Assembly (NCBI RefSeq): GCF_003573695.1
Contig: NC_039367.1
Coordinates: forward strand, 32,388,442-32,452,441
DNA: 64,000 nucleotides
Reading direction: 5' to 3'
Source: Papaver somniferum
Taxonomy: Eukaryota > Streptophyta > Magnoliopsida > Ranunculales > Papaveraceae
A program made the translations under genes and the position numbers. Each line of letters opens with the position of its first letter. Position 1 is the first letter of the stretch. The notes under the pieces are model-generated. The model saw nothing but the letters and a program-made list of their open reading frames with translations, did not search any database and was not told the DNA's origin. Of this stretch, positions 8,698-21,329 are shown piece by piece.

Positions 8698-10867
8698 TGT
8701 GATCGCTGTCGTATGTGTCAACAATAATTTCATTTTCTCACTCAACTAAATTTAAATGAAGTATGTGGTAAGAAAGAGTTCGTTCCCACAGAGAGGCTTT
8801 TGTTGTTATAAAATTTCAGTTTCTTAGTAAACAAGGGGGAATTTTTGTTTTAGGAAAGTAATAAAAATAATTGAACGCAATAAAATATTAAAGTAATCAA
8901 TAAGAAGAAGATATTGGTCATGGGATAGTATCATTCACAAACATGTATTTCCGTCAACGACTAGAATTGTTATTTTAATCTCTCATTTACTAAAAGTCCT
9001 AGGATACCTTGATCGCAATTATATCACGCTAATTCCCTGATTTCATCACAACCACATTAAAAGATGTATATGTGAATTCTTCCTAGAAAGCAACCCAAAG
9101 TGTAAAAGCACAATTAAGTTTAACTCCCTATAAGCATTAATTTCTATAGAATAAGACTAATCAAGGCAATCAAACGTGTAAAAGCACTAATTTGATTTAA
9201 CCAAGGTTATGATTCATTAGTGACTAGTAGGATATATCACTACAAGCGCTACCCACAATTATGCTACTTAGAATCAGGGATAAACATCTTTTTCGTATTA
9301 AAAACCCTAATATAGCTTTAGAAATGAATGCACATCTAACTGATTCCGGACTCAACCAAACAAACAATCAAATCATATGAAAATATAAACCATGAATCAT
9401 AAACAATAAATTACTGAAACAAAACTAATGCATTGTTACAAATAACATGTTGAAAAATCAACTTTATCCCATAACCAATAATATGTGTTTAGCTACTCAT
9501 AGCTTTTGAGTTCATCATAATCATAATCAATAATAAAACGAAGAAAATGAAAAATGAAATGAAAGCAAACCCTAGTAGAGTCGCCGCTCTCCTCCAAAGC
9601 TCTAAGTAGAAAAATACGTCATCCCCAAAAGAAGTAGAAACTTTCTCTTTTTGTAGCTTTCCTCTTTCCAAAACTAGGTCTTCAAAGACCAAAATCCGAT
9701 ACAAATGTGTCCACCAAGCCCATATGTGAGGAATACCCATGTGAAAATATACCCCAAAAGTGGTCGCCGAAAAACTGGTAAAATGGCCGGAACTTGGCCG
9801 GAGAATTGACCGGAAAAGAGCTCAGGTGACCGGGAAAGTTAAACCGGTCACCAGTCAACTGGGTCAACTCGGTCAAGGTCAAACCGAGCCAACATCTTAC
9901 TTAGCTGTATAGGCTAAGTGGCCAAGGCCATTGCACATCCTGAACCTGTGTTCAGTCCAGCCATGATGGTTGTGCCTTCTTCACAGCTGCAGCTCTGTCT
10001 CTTGCATGCACTTCAAGTCAACAACCTACTGCTCCAGTTCACTGCAACTCTTGCATTACCACCACACACAGCCAGCATTTCATCTTCCATGTCAGTTCAT
10101 CCATCCATTTCCATTGCATCACAGCTCATAGTCCAATACCCATTTCTGCCTACAATCTCAATTCCTTATCAGAATTTCCATCTGAGCTGAACAGTTACTC
10201 AGCTGCACTCTCGACCTGCACAACTCTGCCATTCACTAGCACCTGCAACATACCAGACCATCACCATTTCATGTGTATCTGCAACTGTAGTACCTCATTT
10301 CAGTTCACCACAGCAACTACCATGGACTGACTGCAGTTACACAATTCCAGCTGCTTTACTTTCCCAATTCTCTTTTTAATCTTTCAATCTCTCTGTTAAT
10401 TCATCTTCTCGATCTCTCTTACAGAAGCCGCAGCCGTTCTTCTCACTTCTCTGAATTTGATAAGAGACTGAAAACAGTGATTGAAAACCCTGAAACCTAG
10501 GGCTAGGTAGGAACCAGAATTGTTATAGACATGCAGCAGATAAACATGGGCCACCAAGCTCATATATGACTTGTCAGTTTTGCAGAACTGGCAAGCTAAT
10601 TCCTTTCACAACTCGACTTTCAGTTTTGAGGAACCGACAGTTCATTCTTCACCTTATTCTCGCACATTCTAGCCGGCTCCAAATATAACTCGCCTGTGAA
10701 TTGGTCTTTTTGCTATTTTCGCTACAAATGAATGACTTCTCCTTCTTTTCTCCCAACGAGTCCATTGCACCTAATAAACTGAAACTCACACATAAGATAC
10801 ATAATTCACAAGAAAAATAACAAAGAAAGCATAAACTATAGATATAAATGAAGGTGTTTATGACACC
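8698..10867 (-). mobile_element. 3' LTR of Athila-like Gypsy element G1
   Basis: The upper edge is set by a purine tract followed by (G)TGTCATAAACAC, matching the outer edge of the 5' LTR at 19265. By eye about 30 differences separate roughly 500 aligned bases (10361-10867 against 18759-19265), so the insertion is old. The lower edge is put at 8698 because AAGTA at 8693-8697 recurs at 19267-19271, one base beyond the other LTR; this is a tentative target duplication. The LTR (about 2.17 kb) contains a GTTCCCACAGAGAGG segment of the sort common in plant Gypsy LTRs. Frames within it are not genes. Confidence 0.75.
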
Positions 10868-10868
10868 T

Positions 10869-10887
10869 ATCAAATTCCCCCACACTT
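10869..10887 (-). promoter_or_regulatory. G1 polypurine tract
   Basis: On the minus strand AAGTGTGGGGGAATTTGATA lies immediately before the 3' LTR start. This is the expected plus-strand primer for Gypsy reverse transcription. Confidence 0.8.
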
Positions 10888-13110
10888 AGACTTTGCTAGT
10901 CCTTGGGCAAATCAAATTAAACTAATTCTAAAACATACATGCAACTCCATGTCGTCGAGGCTACGGTCACACTTAGCATGTATAATAATCCTTTGAACCC
11001 CTAGCTGTCCCTAATGGACGATTTATAGTCTCGTGAAGGTTTACAAGAGATATGCCTACAAAACCTACTTTTCCAACTTACTAGTTCTCCGAAATGTTAG
11101 CATCCAACGTGCTAAGAAAACATAGAGATTCTGCACACTAGTCATAAGAAGTTAGACACATAAATGAACACAATCCCATCCTTAAAAGTTGAGAGAGAAA
11201 TAACCATCCCTTCTCGAAAGAAATTCGGGTTCGGAGTGATCAAAAGTCTCGACTCTGCCTCACAAGAAAGGGTTTTATGAAGTTTCTCTCAATAATAAAT
11301 AGCTCTTTATGGGTCACACATGTGTCCAGGTAGGAATGAAGAGAGAATCCTGCGACACCTTGAATGGTAGGAAGGAAAAAACCCTCCGAATTGTTTTGAA
11401 AACCCACATCTTTTATTCATTTTGAAAACCTTTTTTTCTGACGATCTCTAAGAAAGGAAATCAACCACTTAATGAAGGTGGATATATGCTTAGTTACCTC
11501 GTTATTCGTTCGGTGTGCAGTTAGCACCACTCTCACAGCATCCATAGAAACGTCTTCTATCTTCAGTCCTTGTCTTCATCTTCGTCTTCGGTCTTCAACT
11601 CTTGATGATAATTCTTGAACTTCGTAGAATCTTTACAATGTGATTCTTTTCCTCTAACTCCTTGTTGCTTGAAACTTCATTATGAATATTTCTTATTCCA
11701 TTCGCTTTATTGAATGAATAAAAAACCAAAAATGAACTAAACAAACCAAAATATGTGCAATGATTTTTTTTCTTTTTGTATTCAGTTGGTAATTAATCTT
11801 CAAGAACATCATGAGACGACAAGAAACTAGTTGCAATCCTAGCTACAAGCTGCGCTCCAACATCTTTATGAAAATTTTTCTTTTCAATTTCTTTTCAATT
11901 TTTTTTTTCTTTTTTTTTGAGATGCAAGATAAATAAAGTAAATACAATATGAAAAAAAACAAAATATTAAAACTAATGATGAACCTAATGAATTTTCTCT
12001 TGTCTTTTTCTTTTTTTTTGAGAGAAGAGAAAATAAAATACAAATTAACAAATAAGATAAAATAAAAATGCAAGTACAAAATCCATGGTGTAAGTACTTT
12101 ACCGCTCAATTATTCACAACTTGCATGTCTCGATATCATAAACTTCTTGAATTCTCATCTTGATAATCTTCACTCTTGTACAATAGTCTTCAACTTGTAA
12201 AAATTCTGCTCCTTATCTTGTTGCTATACTTGAATCTGAAATTTTCTCATTTATGTACCGTTTCTTGTAAACCTTGAACGTCGTCAACTTTCCTTCAATT
12301 TTGTGAAGCTCCTCTTGTTGATGATGATGGTATTTCTATGGACTTGTTGGTGTAGAGAGAGATAAAGTGGATGGTGCTAATTGCGAACAAGATTACAAGT
12401 GGTATGTAAGTTAGCAATTCGATGTCACCATCATGATTGATAAAATAGCACTCAAGAGATCAAAATAGTGCTTCTATTGGTGGGAGATTGGGTAGCTCAC
12501 CATTCTACCCGGAGTTTACGTACGGTGACACACACTCTAAAAGCACAAATTTAGACATGTACAAAGAAGTCAAGGTCGGTGCCTCTCATGATGTAACATG
12601 GGTAGTCTCCACTATAGGGGACCACAAATCTACTACCGAATTCAGTCTGCACCTCATTTGCCACTTGCATGGTTAAAACCAACTTTAACTCTCATACAAG
12701 TAAGAAACCCGATCATGTTTTCTGCCATCTCTAAGTTCAGTCCCTCTTATGAGAATCTCGATGTAATCTTAGCGACATGTATACTATGTGACTCTAAACT
12801 AACTACAATTTGGAGTTTTTATCCACTATTTTACAGAAAAGTTGAAATTTTTACAATGCAAATGCTTAACCACTCCCCCACACTTAAACTTTACATTGTC
12901 CTCAATGTAAATTGAGTCATCCAAAGTAAGTCAAGGTGGGAAATCCTACATGATAATGTGACAAGAAATCATAAAAATTAAATGAAAGACAAGAAAAAAA
13001 ACTAAAAACAAGACAAGAAAATAAAAATGGTACCAGAAATACTCATCCTATGGGTTGCCTCCCATTTAGCGCTTGGTTTAAAGTTGTCAGCCCGACTATC
13101 TCCTTGCTTT
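10888..13110 (-). other. G1 non-coding region between integrase and 3' LTR
   Basis: About 2.2 kb without a coding frame, as is usual in Athila elements. It holds T-rich/A-rich low-complexity runs (11880-12070), the GGGAGGCAACCC word near 13057 (minus strand) just after integrase, and a stem-loop plus purine tract at 12873-12910. Confidence 0.75.
12891..12910 (-). other. Conserved stem-loop with AGGA loop (G1 copy)
   Basis: The minus strand reads TTACATTG-AGGA-CAATGTAA, an 8-bp perfect stem with a four-base loop, followed at once by AGTTTAAGTGTGGGGGAG. The same arrangement is found in G2 (50492-50511) and G3 (61217-61234). Confidence 0.75.
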
Positions 13111-14477
13111 CTACGACTCCTCCAGAGGGAGTGTATCCACAAAGTTAACTCCTTCCACCACTTCGGAAGTGAATTTCTCATAATATGGTTTCGACCGGTG
13201 CCCATTAACTTTAAGTTCCTTGCCTGTAGCTGTGCTACGAATTTTTACTGCACCATGAGAAAACACATTAGTAACAATAAAAGGTTCGATCCATCGTGAC
13301 CTTAATTTACCAGGAAATAAATGCAAGCGATAATTACAAAAGCACTTTTTGTCCAACACAAAATTGTTTTCTAGAAATCATAGTATCATTAAATGCCTTC
13401 GTTTTCTCCTTGTAAATGCGTGAGCTTTCAAATGCATCATTGCGAAGTTCTTCTAGATCTTAGAGTTCCAACTTCCTTTGCTTTCCAGCACCATCCATCT
13501 CCATATTGCATTGCTTAATAGCCCAAAATGCCTTATGATCAATTTCAACGGGTAAATGACAAGGTTTACCATACACAAGCCTAAAGGGAGACATCCCGAT
13601 AGGTATCTTGTATGCGGTTCTATAAGCCCACAAAGCATCATTAAGTCGCATGCTCCAATATTTCCTTGTTGGATTCACCGTCTTCTCTAGAATGGATTTC
13701 ACCTCCCGGTTAGAAACCTAGGCTTGTCCATTTGTTTGGGGATGATAAGGTGTTGCAATCTTGTGCGACACATTATACTTCTTCAACAAGTTTTGTAAGA
13801 ACCTGTTTTTGAAGTGTGAACCCCCATCGTTAATTATGGCTCTTGGAATTCCAAACCTTGCAAAGATATTAGCTTGCACAAAATCTGAAAACCACTTTAG
13901 AATCATTAGTTGGGGTGGCCTTAGCTTCCACCCATTTAGAGACATAATCAACAACAAGTAAGATATAAAAATTCCCATGAGAGTTGACCAAAGGACCCAT
14001 AAAATCAATACCCCATACATCGAAAACTTCAATAAATTGAATAAAAGTTTGTGGCATTTGATTTCGTACACCTAGATTGCCTGTTCTTTGGCACCTATCA
14101 CAAGTTGTACAAAATATATATGCATCCTTGAACAAGGTTGGACAATAAAAACCGCTTTCAAGTCTCTTGTGAGCGGTTCTCTTACTCTCAAAATGTCATC
14201 CGCAAGCATAAGAGTGACAAAAAGACAAGATAGAATGAAATTCGGATTCGGGAACGCACCTTCGTATTATTTAGTCGCTACAATGTTTCCACAAGTATGG
14301 ATCATCCCATATGTATTGGTTTCCAACTTATTATGTTTGTCCCTCTCAGCACGAGACAAGTTCTTTGGGATTTGTTTAAACACCAAGTAATTCACAATGT
14401 CAGCATACCATGGTTCTCCAAAGGAAATTGAGAATAGTTATTCATCCGAGAAAATTTCACGCAATGGGATAGCTTTC
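13111..14477 (-). pseudogene. G1 integrase, degenerate
   Basis: In order on the minus strand: remnants of the HHCC zinc region (CHSYACG, then [14 protein letters not shown] near 14100), the core with [11 protein letters not shown] (about 14020) and INDGGSHFKNRF (about 13825), HPQTNGQA (about 13735) and a C-terminal stretch through [12 protein letters not shown] to LPLEES at 13111. In the HPQTNGQAE motif the codon for the third catalytic acid (Glu) has become TAG, so the frame stops there. Other stops and shifts lie near 13460 and 13900. The enzyme would join element cDNA to chromosomal DNA; this copy cannot. Confidence 0.9.
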
Positions 14478-15114
14478 TTACACAGCAAGACGGCTCAAGT
14501 GATCCACAACGGTATTCTCAATTTCTTTCTTATCCTTGATTTCAATATAGAACTCTTGCAAGAGTAGAATCCATCGTATGCGCCTCGGTTTCGCTTCTTT
14601 CTTCATTAGCAAATACCTAAGTGCTGCATGATCAGAAAAGACAACAACTTTTGTACCAATTAGATAGGAGCAAAACTTTTCCAAAGAAAAAACAATAGCT
14701 AACAACTCTTTTTCAGTGGTTGTGTAGTTTTGTTGGGCCTCATTTAACGTTCTAGAAGCATAATAAATAGCATGAGGTATCTTCCCCACACGTTGCCTAA
14801 GCACCGTACTAACCGCATAGTCACTTGGATCACACATGAGCTCAAAAGGCTTGTTCCAATCCGGTGGTTTAATGATAGGGGATGAAATAAAAAGTTCTTT
14901 CAAACGATTGAATGCCGCCATACACTTTTCATCAAAGTTAAAAACCACATCTTTTTGCAATAAGTTGCAAAGTGGTGATGTTATCTTGGAAAAATCCTTG
15001 ATAAATCTACGATAAAAACCTGCATGACCAAGAAAATAGAGTATCTCCCTCACCGTAGTGGGAGGGGTTAAAGCACGAATAAGGTCTATTTTAGATTTAT
15101 CGACTTCCAAGCCT
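14478..15114 (-). pseudogene. G1 RNase H domain and RT-RNase H connection
   Basis: A 210-codon open stretch begins [21 protein letters not shown] and includes [18 protein letters not shown], the RNase H entry [51 protein letters not shown] and the terminal DHLSRL. These are standard Ty3/Gypsy RNase H landmarks, degrading the RNA strand of the hybrid. It is separated from RT by a frameshift near 15120. Confidence 0.92.
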
Positions 15115-16262
15115 TTAGAAGATATTATATGGCCAAACTATGCCATGAGTTACCATGAAATGACACTTCTCCCAATTCAGCACAAGGTTTGTTTCAACAC
15201 ATCGTTCAAGGATTAAAGACAAGTTTTTCAAGCAAAGGTCAAATGCATCATCAAATACACTAAAGTCTTCCATGAACACTTCGATTATGTTTTCAACATA
15301 TTCTGAAAAAATACTTACCATACACCTTTGATAGGTAGATGGAGCATTGCACAAGCCAAAAGGCATCCTTCTACAAGAAAAAGTATTGAAAGGACATGTG
15401 AAAGTGGTTTTCTCTTGGTCCTCCGGTGCTATCACAATCTGATTGTAACCTGAATAGCCATCAAGGAAGCAATAGTAAGAGCGGCCAGCTAAACGTTCAA
15501 GCATTTGATCAATAAAAGGAAATGGAAAATGATCCTTCCTAGCGGTGGAATTCAATTTCCTGTAATCAATACAAACCCTCCAACCGGTTTGCACACGAGT
15601 TGGGACAAGTTCATTCATATCATTCTCCACCACCGTCACACCTGATTTCTTTGGTACTACTTGTACCTGGCTCACCCACTTACTATCAGATATGGGGTAG
15701 GTAACACCCACGTCCAAAAGATTGAGTATCTCCTTTTTCATAAATTCCATCATGGGGGGTTCAAACGACGTTACGCTTCCCTTGTAGGCTTTGCATCGTC
15801 CTCCAAACGGAGCTTGTGCATACAAACGGCAAGACTTATACCCTTGATATCAGCAATTGTCCATCCTATGTCCGTCTTATACTTCCTTAGCACCCTTAGA
15901 AGTTTTTGCTCCTGTAATTCACTAAGCTCGTTAGAAACAATCACATGTAAATATTCCTTGTCACCCAAGCACAAGTACTTTAGGTGATCGGGAAGAGGTT
16001 TCAATTCTAACTTTGGAGATTTAAAAATTGAAGGTACAAGCTTTTCATCACTGCATGGTAAAGAAATGAAAGATATATTATGAGTTTCCGTGCATCCTTG
16101 TAGTGAATTAAGATCACCAAGGGCTTCCTTGACTTCATTACCACACTCTACACCATTATCCATGGATGTAGCGGTTTCCAAAGCATATTCATCATTCAAT
16201 TCAAACACTTGTTGTGCCAATGTATCCATAACATCAATGGAAAACACAAGAGTGGACATCAC
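15115..16262 (-). pseudogene. G1 reverse transcriptase, degenerate, with altered active site
   Basis: An N-terminal stretch (VLRKYKTDIGWTIADIKGIS near 15860) ends at TAA in place of the CAA codon after DDAKPTREA; a frameshift in a C run near 15755 follows. The palm and fingers then read PISDSKWVSQVQVVPKKSG, GWRVCIDYRKLN, FPFIDQMLERLAG, FLDGYSGYNQI, TFTCPFNTFSCRRMPFGLCN and IEVFMEDFSVF. This order and wording are typical of the Athila lineage. The catalytic box is FMED where the family has [YF]MDD, an Asp-to-Glu change near 15270. Confidence 0.93.
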
Positions 16263-16682
16263 TAGGATATCTCATTGTCTCGAAAATATTGAAACGTATT
16301 GTTTCTCTATCAAACTCCATAGTTATCGTTCCCTTGTCTACATCAATAATTGTTTTCGTTGTTTTCATGAAGGGACGCCCAAGTAACAATGGAAGAGACG
16401 AGTCTGGTGACCCTTCATTCATCTCTAACACCCAAAAGTCAGCTGGAAAGACTAATTGATTAACCTGTACAAGAACATTCTCAACAATACCCATTGGGTA
16501 GACATTAGAGTGATCGGCTGATTGCAATACAATGACAGCCTTTTTAAGAGGACCAAGATCAAGTGAGTTATACATGGATGCAGGCATAACATTTTCAGAT
16601 GCACCTAAGTCCAACATAGCTTTGTTAAATGTAGTGTTACCAATTGTGACTGAAATGTCAAAGCTACCGGGATCCTTTCATT
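16263..16682 (-). pseudogene. G1 aspartic protease
   Basis: KDPGSFDISVTIGNTTFNKA precedes the active site LDLGASENVMP (about 16615), with the second half LLLGRPFMKTTKTIIDVDKG near 16375. The Athila phrase PPKCKDPGSF reads K-stop-KDPGSF here (Cys to TGA at about 16676). The protease would cleave the polyprotein during particle maturation. Confidence 0.9.
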
Positions 16683-18242
16683 TCAGTGGGAGTTGTGTTG
16701 TAATATTTCCGAAGCATTCTCCCCCACACTTAGCACTTCATTACCTTTGAGCCTTTGCTTATTGGTACACAAGTCCTTCAACACCTTTGTACACTTTGGA
16801 ACTTGCTTAATAGCATCAATGAGTGGTATGTTCACATGGATCTTTTTAAGAACGTCTAAAATTTCCTTTTCTAGTTCCGCCTTCTTAGAATTTTCAAATC
16901 TGCGAGGGAAAGGTAAAGGAGGAACATAAGTAGAAACCAGAGTTTTAGAGTTAGGAATAGGTACCTCAGAATTTTGGGGAGAATCCTCATTCTTCTCCTC
17001 CAAAACAGGCTCCTTTGGTGTTTCCACCTTACTCGAATCAGTAATTTCGGGTTGCACAAATTGTGTACCACTTCTCAACGTAATGGCATTGACATCCCCT
17101 TTTGGGTTAATAGGTTGATAAGGGAGTTTTCCACTATTTTGTGCTTTCAATTGGTTCAATTCAATAGCCATGGAACCAACTTGAGTTTGAAAATCCTTAA
17201 TCGTACTTTCCGTTCTTTGCATAAAAGATTTCAGCAACTCTTCCATATTGGACCCCATATTTTGAGGTTGTTGTTGTTGTTATGGAAATTGTTGTTGCTG
17301 AAATTGTTGTTGTTGTGGTTGAAATCCATTCGGACGGTTAAAGTTGGGTTGTTGAGCCGCTCCTTACTTATTAGCATAGCTGAAATTGGGGTGATCTCTC
17401 CATCCCGGATTGTAAGTGTTGGAGTAGGGATCATACCGCCTTTGTTGATTTGGAAAGACCGCATTAGCTTGCTCATCTTCATAAAATTGAGGAGAACTTA
17501 GTATAACTGCGGCTGCAACTTGTTGCATCATTGCTGTCATGTTACCCATTTGTTGACGAAGTTCCTCGACCTCGCTCACTTCATTCACTCTTCTTAGAAG
17601 CACATCCGAACCACGACTCAGTAATTGTTATGAGTTCGCTGCCATGTTTTCAATCAACTCTCTAGGTTGTGTCACCGTTTTGTTCACTAATGCACCACCA
17701 CACGCAGCATCAAGAAGATTCATATCACTTGTTTGGAGTCCTTCATAAAAGTATTGGATAATCATAGCATCACTAAATTGGTGGTGAGGGAAGTTTTCCA
17801 CCAATCTCTCGTATCGTTCCCTACACTCATACAATGATTCTCCCACATTTTGCTTCATCCCACAAATTTCCTTGCGAATTTGAGTAACCTACGATGCAGG
17901 AAAATACCTCTCTAAGAAAATTTTCTTCCATCTGTTCCATGTAGTGACACATCTGGATGGAAAACAGTACAACCAATTCTTAGCGCTGTCCACCATAGAA
18001 AATGGAAAAACTTTCAACATTGCACCATCGGCATCAGTCTCCGCTGGAAGCATATCCATGACAATGGTATGGAAGTCCATAAAATGCTTGTTTGGGTCTT
18101 CACTCAACATGCCATGGAACTTTGGTAACTCTCTAAGCAACCCCGGCTTGATCTCGAATGTTGAGTTAGTTTGGATACACCATTGTTGTGCATCAAGCCT
18201 ATGAGAATCCAAGTCCTTGAGTGTATGATTTGCATCACCCAT
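16683..18242 (-). pseudogene. G1 gag, degenerate
   Basis: From ATG 18242: GLLRELPKFHGMLSEDPNKH, FPFSMVDSAKNWLYCFPS and WKKIFLERYFPAS are the Athila-type capsid, followed after a stop by GESLYECRERYERLVENFPHH, a Gln/Asn-rich linker (17230-17340, CAA/CAG run) and NAITLRSGTQ upstream of the protease. At least four in-frame stops are present (near 17890, 17630, 17365, 17280). Gag would assemble the particle and bind genomic RNA. Confidence 0.9.
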
Positions 18243-18758
18243 CGCTTCTTCTTCTTCTTCAACTAGTGGTTCTTCTACGAATGGAACCTCTTGTTATTCA
18301 TCTAGTTGTAACTCTTCTTCCACTTCTAACCTCTTGTTCTTCTTCTAGTCGTAACTCTTCACCAGTCCGCCATAAAAACACCATCATCTTTAAACCCTTC
18401 TAACACTTCCTTGACAAAGTACACGTAGCAGAGAACCAATTCAATACTCAGCTCCAATTGCAACTCTATCTCCACAGGCAAACCACCAACACCTTCTTCT
18501 CTGGAATCCCATAGCAGCATCAACAAAAACCCACATCACCAAAACCTCCAATTTTATTGAATCTGAACCAAACCAAATTGATAGATCCTTATGTGAACCC
18601 AAAAACACCCAGTTTAGCTTCAAGAACCCTAGTTTCTTCCTCTGCACTTCAAATCTCTCTTTCAATTCTTCACAAACCTTTTTCTCGACCGTTTCTAAAA
18701 AACCCTTTCTTCTTCTCAGATCGACAGAAATACAACTCATTTCACTAAGAATCGGTAT
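18243..18758 (-). other. G1 leader between 5' LTR remnant and gag
   Basis: About 500 bases without a recognisable tRNA primer site. The homology between LTRs stops abruptly at 18759, so the inner part of the 5' LTR and the primer site appear to be deleted. Confidence 0.6.
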
Positions 18759-19265
18759 ATCTCAATTCTCTTTTTAATCTTTCAATCTCTCTATTAATTC
18801 ATCTTCTCGATCTCTCTTACAGCAGCCGCAGCCGTTCTTCTCACTTCTCTGAATTTGATAAGAGACTAAAAACAGTGATCGAAAACCCTGAAACCTAGGC
18901 TAGGTAAGAACCACAATTGCTATAGACACGCAGCAGATCTACATGGGCCACCAAGCTCATATATGACTTGTCAGTTTTGCAGAACTGACAAGCTAATTCC
19001 TTTTTCAACTCTACTGTCAGTTTTGAGGAACTGACAATTCATTCTTCACCTCCTTCTCGCACATCCTAGCCGGCTCCAAATATAACTCGCCTGTGAATTG
19101 GTCTTTTTTCCATTTTCGCTCCAAATGAATGATTTCTCCTTCTTTTGCTCCCAACGAGTCCATTGCACATAATAAACTCAAACTCACACGTAAGATACAT
19201 AATTCACAAGAAAAATAACAAAGAAAACATAAACTATAGATATAAATGAATGTGTTTATGACACA
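18759..19265 (-). mobile_element. 5' LTR remnant of G1
   Basis: Aligns with 10361-10867 of the 3' LTR, including the start-proximal TATAACTCGCCTGTGAATTGG and the outer terminus. Only about 0.5 kb of an LTR of about 2.2 kb is left. AAGTA follows at 19267-19271. Confidence 0.85.
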
Positions 19266-19271
19266 TAAGTA

Positions 19272-20640
19272 TGCTTTCAAAAAAAAATTGTATTCCAAGC
19301 GGGAACTGATTGAGACGCGAAACGAGAAATCTTACATGGGAGAGGCTTGACAGGATAGTTGGGCTTAGTCATTATTTTGCACCGGGCATAACACTAAATT
19401 CTAGCCATGTTTATAGAAAAAAACTGAGGGATGATCCGATTTGATCATTCTAATCCTGGGGATTTGGGGCAATTTGCATGCGAAGACCAAAGTTCGAACT
19501 TCTGTTTTAGGATATCATGACCATACTCCAGAGTCCAGATCATATGACCATATATGAATGTTTGATGTCTCTCATTGGCGCAAATTTTGATCATTATGGG
19601 CCCAGCCATATGTGACTTTAAGTATTTGTATCACGCAAGTTGAAGGTATCAGTCAGATTTGTTCGGGGTCAAAATTTCTGACTCACGGCAAATTCCACAA
19701 AGGATGCCATTTAAAATAAAATGGCATTTTGTATCTTTGACAGTGTTCTCCAAACCTGTAAAACATAAGAAATGGTCAATCTTGTTGGTGCCTGTGATAC
19801 CAAAATAAACAAAAAAAAATTGCACATATGAAGAGAAATACAACAAACAGGCTGACATAATAAAAGTTGTCACCTCAGATTCCCCTGCGCGACAGAGGCA
19901 TTGCATAATGCCACCAAAACTTTGTGCTTTGTGCATGACACTATAAATGTCTTTTTTTTTTCCTTTTTTTTTTTATTGTAGTTCTAATGAAGCATCAAAA
20001 AAAATCACCCAAAACCGTGTTATTCCAAAAATACCCCCAAAAAGGAATGTTGAACCATTTTTAGTATGATTGGTAAGGGGATACCGTTTGAGTGATCCAA
20101 CGGCCAGAATCAATTTTTATCTTTTTATCTTATATAGAATGGTATCCTCCTGAAAGAATTGACATCAGCCATTAGCAATTATAATTTTTAGGGAGTGATG
20201 GGTCTCAAACTGAATGCTATGAGACCCAGAAAAAGGAAATATGTGAGAACTAGTTTTGGTGTTGTTTGTGGGACGGGTCATTAAGAATTTTTATAATTTT
20301 AGACACACCAAAAAGGAAGAAAAATTTTTTGAATGTGATATCTCTCGAGAGAAGATCTAGTGGTCTTTGGTGCACCGTTTAGAACTGGTATTGTCTTCGA
20401 GCATCGAGATTGCTGCGGTTTAAACGAGCCCACCTATTCTATCTCAATCGTGATTTACTTCGAGATTTCTGCCGAAATTAATCTATCATTTTTTATTGGT
20501 GGCTTCGGATCTCCAGTATAAGGAGGATCGGAGCAATTGGGTACAGATGATTCGGGTTGGATCTCAAGAACATATAAGCTGGTTGCGCAGTCTTCTAAGT
20601 TGATGTTGGTAAAGACGAGAGATTAAGAAAATATTGAATC
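19272..20640. other. Unassigned AT-rich sequence
   Basis: No credible gene, repeat or transposon end seen. The minus-strand frame at 19649-19936 has no family resemblance and lies in sequence with homopolymer runs (19958-19975). Confidence 0.5.
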
Positions 20641-20727
20641 AATAAACTTAAAATTAAGCGGGTTTTGATTTCACCATAATATTGTAAGGCGGACCAAAAG
20701 AATAGTCCATATGAAGTCTCTTACCGA

Positions 20728-21122
20728 AAAGGAAATTTCAAGTACATCACCAACTTCTCATATGATACGATTGTGAACCAGTGCAGTACTTGTAACAATG
20801 AAAATGATAAGAAACTTACAATGCGGAAAAGTAAAAGCGCATACACACAATAATTTTGTTAACAAAGAAAACTGCAATGTGCAAAAATAAAAAAACCAGG
20901 ACCTAGTACAGAACTTGAACACCACATTGTATTAAGTCGCTACAAATACTAGATTATTATCAGACTTCATACTAAAATGTAGTTGCTCCCGAATTGACCT
21001 TACGAGTAATTTAACTTCAGTTGCGCTCCTTTATTAAATAAAGATGAAGTTTTGAACATCTAAATTTGGCAACAAGCTTGACACACCAAAATTTGTGAGT
21101 TTGACCGACCGATGCTCTAACA
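20728..21122 (-). mobile_element. Internally deleted LTR fragment, SIRE-like Copia family
   Basis: The plus strand starts with the reverse of the LTR end (AAGTACATCACCAAC), contains the family block around AATTTTGTTAACAAAGAAAACTGC and GAACACCACATTGTATTAAG, and stops at GATGCTCTAACA, the reverse of the LTR start TGTTAGAGC. At about 0.4 kb it has lost most of the family length of about 2.5 kb. Confidence 0.7.
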
Positions 21123-21329
21123 GGTAAAAAAATGTACGCTCTGGAATAACAATCATTAAGTGGATTAATTATTCATTATAATGCTCTAGCTTGAACAATC
21201 TTTTCAAGCTACGGATATTTAACAACAAGATGTTGAACAAACACATACAGGATCATAAAGTATCTTGAACATCGAAGAATTCAAGAGTGTTGACGATTCA
21301 CTAAATCAATATGTAATTCAAGAGTGGAG

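Noticed and set aside
7870..8749. Overlapping plus-strand frames of 67-176 codons
   Set aside because: They are antisense to the LINE reverse transcriptase tail, whose minus-strand reading gives clear family motifs; the plus-strand products resemble nothing.
11843..12109. Minus-strand frame rich in Phe, Ile and Lys
   Set aside because: Low-complexity T/A runs in the non-coding 3' region of G1.
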